NCBI GenBank assembly: GCA_916613615.1
Contig: OU744725.1
Location: forward strand, 53,963,575 to 54,027,574
Source: Steromphala cineraria
Lineage: Eukaryota > Mollusca > Gastropoda > Trochida > Trochidae
Direction of reading: 5' to 3'
Length of the DNA: 64,000 bases
Of the stretch, positions 59,701-64,000 are shown one piece after another. The translations under genes and the position numbers were made by a program. Each line of letters starts with the position of its first letter. Position 1 is the stretch's first letter. The notes under the pieces are model-generated. The model was given only the letters and a program-made list of their open reading frames with translations, did not search any database and was not told the origin of the DNA.

Positions 59701-60061
59701 GTCATGCTGACCTTATCTATTATATAAATCAATCAATCACAGAAGGTATCGATATCGATCCGAGGTATCCAGGTGTCCATATCCGGACACAGATCAATCC
59801 GAGAATAACCTACCTTCCGTTCTTAGTCACAATCATCTCGTTGGTAAACTCTTTGAACTTTCCCCACAAGTCCTTATCATCCAACTTGACGGTCAGTTGA
59901 CGTTCCGTGGGGTCCCCTTTTTCACTTCCAACCGTCATCTCGGTGTCCACGGCGTTTAGAAGGTGGTTGATATCCACTTGGCCCTTCATGTCTCCAGTTG
60001 GGGGGATTGGGGGGCTACAAGTCGGGGCAGCCAGCTCGCAAGGGGGCGCAGAATCTAACAT
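44347..60061 (-). CDS. T: Brachyury (T-box transcription factor), whole spliced gene, 7 coding exons
   Basis: Coding exons in transcript order are 60061-59814, 54537-54273, 51045-50905, 50624-50563, 48405-48350, 46562-46392 and 44729-44347. All introns are GT-AG and every codon phase joins, giving 1326 nt and 441 residues. The product is a nuclear DNA-binding T-box transcription factor of the Brachyury subfamily, known in animals for roles in blastopore, hindgut and posterior mesoderm specification. Visible landmarks are an N-terminal [20 protein letters not shown] block, a T-box from about residue 55 to 239 with [38 protein letters not shown] and [15 protein letters not shown], then a Ser/Pro/Thr-rich tail ending [18 protein letters not shown] with LDAKER and the [10 protein letters not shown] block point to Brachyury rather than Tbx2/4/6 or Eomes. 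The length is typical of the family. No frameshift or missing T-box segment is seen. The start is the first in-frame Met after an in-frame stop at 60131-60133; its Kozak context is weak (C at -3). Confidence 0.96.
45254..45846. promoter_or_regulatory. Cluster of CGTGAC/GTCACG hexamers in Brachyury intron 6
   Basis: CGTGAC occurs at 45254, 45283, 45310, 45377, 45388 and 45449, and GTCACG at 45262, 45578 and 45841. One lies inside ATCACGTGAC, a bHLH E-box context. The block is GC-richer than the rest of the intron and shows no tandem periodicity. It could be a regulatory element; the binding factor is unknown. Confidence 0.35.
46392..46562 (-). CDS. T: Brachyury coding exon 6 (Pro-rich C-terminal region)
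   Basis: 171 nt. It completes Leu258, encodes [20 protein letters not shown] onward to PYQRRSPPH (259-314) and ends with one base of Ser315. The TWYLPPG element resembles the conserved W-x-LPG stretch downstream of the T-box in other Brachyury proteins. The acceptor is TTGTTTCAG just above 46562; the donor is ACA|GTAAGT with GT at 46391-46390. A second AG six bases inside the exon is a weaker alternative acceptor and would change the phase. Confidence 0.92.
47370..47700. other. GC-richer block in Brachyury intron 5
   Basis: This block has mixed composition inside an AT-rich intron, ending with CACGTG and CAGCTG E-boxes near 47655-47668. It is open on the plus strand for about 100 codons (47291-47602), but the product has no recognisable features. 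A coding interpretation is not favoured; a regulatory role is possible. Confidence 0.25.
48350..48405 (-). CDS. T: Brachyury coding exon 5 (post-T-box linker)
   Basis: A 56-nt exon. It completes Arg239, encodes [18 protein letters not shown] (240-257) and ends with one base of residue 258. The acceptor is CGATTTCAG just above 48405; the donor is ACT|GTAAGT with GT at 48349-48348. This acidic linker directly after LDAKER is poorly conserved, so assignment rests on splice sites, phase (2 in, 1 out) and position between unmistakable exons. Confidence 0.9.
49015..49310. repeat. ~34-bp minisatellite in Brachyury intron 4
   Basis: Eight to nine copies of a unit containing TTTTAGTTTATGGTATATG and TTTGTNAAATGTCCA, with successive starts about 33-35 bp apart (for example 49021, 49055, 49088). 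Two copies carry CCCGTAAAATG in place of TTTGTCAAATG, which marks sub-unit types. Confidence 0.85.
50563..50624 (-). CDS. T: Brachyury coding exon 4 (end of T-box)
   Basis: A 62-nt exon encoding [20 protein letters not shown] plus two bases of Arg239. This is the C-terminal helix of the T-box, which in solved T-box structures sits in the DNA minor groove. The acceptor is GATTTCAG (50631-50625); the donor is ACG|GTAAGT with GT at 50562-50561. The short 280-bp intron separating it from exon 3 is the smallest of the gene. Confidence 0.97.
50905..51045 (-). CDS. T: Brachyury coding exon 3 (T-box, VTAYQNEE)
   Basis: Forty-seven codons, residues 172-218, phase 0 at both ends. It encodes [19 protein letters not shown], then a divergent loop ([12 protein letters not shown]), then [16 protein letters not shown]. 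The acceptor is TTTTTTTACAG at 51050-51046; the donor is GAG|GTAAGT with GT at 50904-50903. The loop between HIVRV and FPETQ differs from the vertebrate VGGPQRMITSH form. T-box proteins vary at this point, so this is a lineage feature rather than damage. Confidence 0.97.
52530..53050. repeat. Purine-rich minisatellite in Brachyury intron 2
   Basis: About 500 bp almost purely A/G on the plus strand. It is built from units such as GGGTAGGAACAGAGAAAATG, AGGGTAGGAAGAGAGAAAAT and GGAGGGAGGAGGGAAAGAGA in a higher-order period of roughly 70 bp. Such polypurine tracts can form triplex DNA. On the minus (transcribed) strand the pre-mRNA would be polypyrimidine. Open frames across it are compositional artefacts. 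Confidence 0.85.
54273..54537 (-). CDS. T: Brachyury coding exon 2 (central T-box)
   Basis: The exon completes Arg83 (AG|A) and encodes residues 84-171, from [15 protein letters not shown] to [12 protein letters not shown]. It holds the core T-box beta strands, including [28 protein letters not shown] and the [11 protein letters not shown] segment conserved across T-box proteins. The acceptor is CAG at 54540-54538; the donor is CAG|GTAAGC with GT at 54272-54271. It ends in phase 0. Identity to the family is high along its whole length, so the call is secure. Confidence 0.97.
54538..57019 (-). other. Brachyury intron 1, 3' half: no feature seen
   Basis: AT-rich sequence (poly-A/T tracts, scattered short open frames) with no exon-like conservation, RNA gene or recognisable transposon. 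Confidence 0.6.
57020..58030. repeat. Degenerate ~165-bp tandem array in Brachyury intron 1
   Basis: A motif near GGATGGACATTTGNTAACG, followed by CATTCCTTACTGGACC, TTTATCTGATTTAATCGTC and ATTACAATTTGGAATGAC, recurs near 57031, 57195, 57341, 57510, 57685 and about 57990. Spacing is roughly 150-175 bp, lengthening at the decayed far end. Copies differ by substitutions and small indels, so the array is old. Confidence 0.75.
58899..58918. repeat. (TAAG)n microsatellite in Brachyury intron 1
   Basis: About five tetranucleotide copies ending TAAGTAAGTAAGTAAG. Confidence 0.85.
59230..59470. promoter_or_regulatory. GC-richer patch in Brachyury intron 1 with a T half-site
   Basis: An island of balanced composition in an AT-rich intron, about 350-600 bp from exon 1. 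It contains an exact T-box half-site TCACACCT at 59374-59381 and E-box-like CACCTG, CAGGT and ACCTG motifs at 59391-59455. It may be an intronic enhancer with autoregulatory input; this is inference from motifs only. Confidence 0.3.
59814..60061 (-). CDS. T: Brachyury coding exon 1 (N-terminus and start of T-box)
   Basis: It encodes residues 1-82 plus two bases of Arg83. It begins [13 protein letters not shown], followed by [26 protein letters not shown], then the first T-box strand and helix ([19 protein letters not shown]). The [13 protein letters not shown] block is the N-terminal peptide shared by bilaterian Brachyury proteins, reported in other animals to contact Smad1. The donor reads AAG|GTAGGT, with GT at 59813-59812. 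Upstream the frame stays open without another ATG until a TAG at 60131-60133. Met25 is a possible alternative start. Confidence 0.96.
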
Positions 60062-60640
60062 TAGCGAGGTAGAAAGGAGCAGAGATTTAGCCTGTGTGGT
60101 AGCCAGGGTGATTCGCTCAAGTGTGTGCTGCTAGCTGCTAAATGCTCGCCTCAATGGGGTTACATTTGTTTACAAACTTGTAATTCAACTACGCTCAATC
60201 CAGAGGTGGTCCTTATGTTACAACCGGCCCACAGCTCGTCCAATCAGAGTCCACGGTGGGCGGGGCTAATTGGCTACTGTTTCGCGTTGATTGGTCGCCG
60301 GCTGTGATTCAAGTCGAGCGCTGTGTAAACAAAGGAAAGATAATGAAGCGAGTGTAAGTGTATGGGAATCCGTGGTGTCACTGGAGGCTTGTGAAGGTAG
60401 CGTTATCTATACACCGTGTCACTGTCATGTCGTCCCATGTCACCCCCCGACCTAACAAACTCGTACTTTCCCCTCTCTCGTCTCTCTACAGAAGACGTGA
60501 AACTGACCAACATTAAAAGATCAACTTTGAAAGTAAGCCCTTCACATAATGTGCAATTGGGAGGACAAGGGGTCCCTATGTTTGTATATCCCCTTGTCCG
60601 GTAGACTAATGAGCTTAAGACGTCTTAGTGAGCGGGGGTG
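60062..60640 (-). promoter_or_regulatory. Brachyury 5' flank: likely promoter/5'UTR
   Basis: This GC-richer stretch sits directly upstream of the Brachyury ATG. Seen: CCAAT-box cores on both strands (CCAAT near 60240, ATTGG near 60269 and 60290), a GC box (GGGCGGGGC, about 60258-60266), forkhead-like TGTTTAC/GTAAACA near 60168 and 60325, and a TCF/LEF-like AACAAAGG at 60328-60335. No convincing TATA box is visible. Wnt/TCF input to Brachyury is established in several animals; use of this site is inference. The transcription start cannot be placed from sequence alone. Confidence 0.5.
60563..60599. repeat. Short perfect hairpin upstream of Brachyury
   Basis: Ten-base perfect arms GGACAAGGGG (60563-60572) and CCCCTTGTCC (60590-60599) flank a 17-nt loop. 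Function unknown. Confidence 0.6.
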
Positions 60641-63600
60641 ACAGTCCTCCGAGCTCGACTGTTTCCTCCGAACCTCCGCTACTGTTACTAACGCTGCTCC
60701 GAGTGTACTGGAGACCGGCAAATATTCAACACCCGTTTGTCAAGAACACTAAAAAGTGTCAAATTAGTTACAGTTCTTGTGAGAGAAAAAATGCATTCCT
60801 ACTGTGCAAATTAGTCATTTTGAAATCATTTCACGTCTCATAGACAACCGCAAACTGCAACAGTAACGTGCAAGATTGGAACTTAGGTTCGGGCGGCCTC
60901 TAGGATAAGAATTATATCTGTTAGTTCTACACGGATGGATACATGTTGCAAAATATTTCAATTTGAAATTCTATAAAGAAATGCAAAATTTTCGAGAAAT
61001 ATATTATAAACTTGCAAACGTGAAGCCGACCCATCATAATTATTTTACAAAAGAGAAAAATGGTTTGAATCATTTTCTTGCGTGTTTAAAAATTTGTTTA
61101 AGCTTTCAGATAAAACGCAAACAGTTATAATTTACTTTGATTCCTTAATTTTCAAAATATCCACTTGCGAATCATTTATTGCAAGTTATTATTAATAATA
61201 AGAACTTCTAACAATTATAATGGAAATACATTTAAATTTCAAGTAAGGATATCATGATTTGATTGCCGTTTCCAAGCTTTCATTATTACTATGAAAACAT
61301 GTCTCAGGGCTTAAAACGTTACTCAAAAATTGTCTCGTATTAATTGGTAAAGCGACATCGGCGGGGTTTTCTAGAGAGCTAAAACAATTGAGGATTTATC
61401 GAAAGAATGACAATAAAGAATTAACGAAATAATCCTTTCGGTAAAACAATCACTCAATTTGGGGCAATTAATCTTGAAAGGGGAGTCGAGTGGTGTGATT
61501 TTACAAGTTTCTGTGGAGGGAAATGTTTGTGTGGGGACAAACGGTTGACAAACCTTACAGCCCAGCATGAGTAGCCCCATGTGTTTGTAACAACTAGGGG
61601 GGAATCGGTCTAACGCTAGGGGGACGGACACCCCCACATATTTTCATTTTATATTCACTAATATGTGAAATATTTTCAACACTGTATCTTTAGGCTAACG
61701 ACTGTGCGACAAACAACAACCTGTAATTGACGTGCGAATGATACAGTTGACATAATAATCATGTTCTTTTCAATATTATTGCAATTTTTATATAGAAATG
61801 TTAACATTTTCTATTATAAAATATGTAACTTATGAGCGTGAATTTTTTACTTTGTATTTTAGTTAAATTTGTGTAACATTTTTAAGATTATTGTCACTGT
61901 AAGCAATAATTTTCAAATTGTTCAGGTTTTTGTGATAGGAAAAATGGTCGTAATTTTACATTGATAAATAAAAACTTTCTTACAAATTACTACAAATTAA
62001 AACGGATAATTTCAAAGTGTAATAACAACATTTCCACTTGTCTTTTTTTCACAATAATCTTAAACATTCGGTATACATGTACAATTCCTGAACAAATATT
62101 GTCAAAAACGCAGTATTATCTTAAGTAATATTAGCTTACCAATTTATATTTAATCTTTAACATTATGAAAAGTTTAAAACCTGATTCGAATAAAGGCCAT
62201 TAAAATGATTTGTAAATTTCGTTATTCAAAACAGTATCAAGTTTCAATAGTACAGAGGATGTTTCAATTTACTAAGTGCAATACATGTTAAATCAAAGGA
62301 AATTCAACAAATTAACTAATTAGACATGTAAACATCAAACGTATTTGCCAAAGTCATAAAACCTCTTCTTCAGCATCCGCCCACCCATAGTACCCACACC
62401 CCTCCCCCAAACTACCCCACACTTCTTTACGATATACGCTCACGTAACACATCCGGCAATCGACAATATACCACCCAATCTGGCGTGATTGTCTGATCGG
62501 GTATCTGTTTATTGGTATCATCAGTGATAATTCAATTAACGATCACGCTTAATTGGCCTTCACACCAAAGCTCTGTTTGACAATTTACATATCCTATCTC
62601 AGTATGTGTCAATCACTTGTAAATTACATCGTGATATTGACAACTCCAAGTAATGCCCTAGGCAAGTGCGATGTTAAGTTCATGCCAGACTATTAAGGGA
62701 TTTAGCAAATTAGAAATGGACGAATATCTCACGGGATGCAAGTGTTTGGAGAAACTGGTAAATAAAAGTCTTTCATCATATTTTTAAAATATATTTCTTT
62801 TATACTAAGTATAAGATTTTTTAAGGTGAAACACTTTCAAAATACGTCACATTAAACATGCCATTAAGTTTAAATGTGAATTCATAACAAAAAGCAAATT
62901 GGTACCTTTTTTACCTTTAAAAAAATAGCGCATATCATTGAAAAATAATAAATTTTGGGAATTATAATAACCAAATGGAATAACTATGTTGTAACTGTTT
63001 AGTATTTTGTAACAATTAAGATAATAAAAAATCATTGCATTGTAAACTTAAACAAATTAATGTAAAAGATGGAAAAGTTGTTAAATTATATCATAAGTAA
63101 AAATAATATAATTTTATCAATTCAAAACATGAATACACTAAGGAAATCAAAGACCCCGTGACTTATTTATTTCTTTGAATATGCAGAATTATATCGACAA
63201 AATTTATGTGTCGTACATTTCATCTTTTAATCGCTAGATATTATATTTTAACAAGGATATATAACATTATACTCGTGCATACCTATAATCATCCATAATA
63301 CAAGTTCATAGAACTGATCTTCAATAAGATGTGAGTCATCTGATAAATGGTCAATTGATATTGCTCAAAATCAAATCGATTTTAAGGAATAAACTGTCAA
63401 GAAGTTGTATGTAAAGAAGGTAATATTAGGACATTTTGAAAGCAGATGATGAAAAGAAATATTTCAGATATAATGTAAACTTCACAAAATGTGAACGTCA
63501 TCATAATTTGATGAATGTTTATATTTGTATGTTTTTAAAAATCCTGATATAGGTGTAAGTATTGTGGTCACTTGATTATTCAGGTTTTCAAAAGAACGAA

Positions 63601-64000
63601 ATCATACTGCTATTCTGTCCTGAAATGTTTTGAAGAAGTACTGCGAAAGGACATTCGTGAGTTGTTCATGTATATAACTTAACGATTGTCTAAACCCTTA
63701 ATAAAAAACGTCTTAATACTAAACGTCTTCTGAACAAACCTGAAATTTAAAAAAAAAACTATTACTTTTTAAAGAATCATTTGTAACGTTTCCATAATAC
63801 ATATATGTCCTGCAAATGAACAAACTAGTGTTGCCTCAAAACAAAAACTTCAAATAGAATGTGCTAATAACCTGTCATCAAATATCACTACCATACTAAT
63901 TAACGATTTGCATAGATCTTGTTGTATCATTAAGGTCAGCATAACTAAGGAGTAAATTCCTTTGCTACAGTGGAACGTTTTATTGGAGGGGCCATCGCCT
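60641..64000. other. Upstream AT-rich DNA, no gene recognised
   Basis: Mostly AT-rich. A less AT-rich patch at 62360-62720 could be regulatory. No transposon or RNA gene seen; open frames are short and featureless. Confidence 0.5.

Noticed and set aside
1..64000. CRISPR arrays, operons, bacterial or phage genes
   Set aside because: The spliced animal gene, repeat content and absence of long tightly packed frames exclude a prokaryotic origin; the tandem arrays lack the repeat-spacer pattern.

Overview
This window is AT-rich animal genomic DNA from a protostome, most likely a mollusc and plausibly a bivalve. That placement is an inference. It rests on the sequence of the one recognisable gene, its GT-AG introns, and the dense load of decayed LINEs, TTAA-flanked MITEs and tandem repeats. 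Nothing here is bacterial or viral.

The only gene I can identify is the T-box transcription factor Brachyury (T/TBXT). It lies on the minus strand between 60061 (start codon) and 44347 (stop codon). Seven coding exons can be joined by consensus GT-AG sites with matching phases. They give a 1326-nt CDS encoding 441 residues: an N-terminal tail with the Brachyury-type [10 protein letters not shown] block, a complete T-box (about residues 55-239) and a Ser/Pro/Thr-rich C-terminal region. The six introns are 5276, 3227, 280, 2157, 1787 and 1662 bp. They carry several tandem repeats and some GC-richer islands that could be regulatory. The upstream 600 bp has GC/CCAAT boxes and a TCF/LEF-like site.

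Region by region: 1-8.3 kb holds LINE C-terminal fragments and an old ~2.2 kb tandem duplication whose two copies each received a different LINE. At 8.6-9.5 kb there is an AT-rich minisatellite. At 9.9-10.3 kb a palindromic element is followed by three CRE palindromes. At 10.6-11.5 kb there is one possible coding exon for an acidic low-complexity protein. At 11.5-15.7 kb the DNA is very AT-rich and apparently empty. At 15.7-17.6 kb there is a C/T-rich minisatellite and a ~165-bp tandem array. At 18-24 kb there are tandem duplications, a nested LINE/pogo-like insertion and MITEs. At 24-38 kb the DNA is mostly unremarkable with scattered MITEs and hairpins. At 38.4-41.1 kb there is a decaying ~145-bp satellite. 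Brachyury follows at 43.3-60.7 kb, and 60.7-64 kb is AT-rich upstream DNA.

I found no tRNA, rRNA, CRISPR or other recognisable system. The unusual material is repeat architecture (precise nested insertions, duplications with recoverable breakpoints, hairpins) and candidate cis-regulatory clusters around Brachyury.
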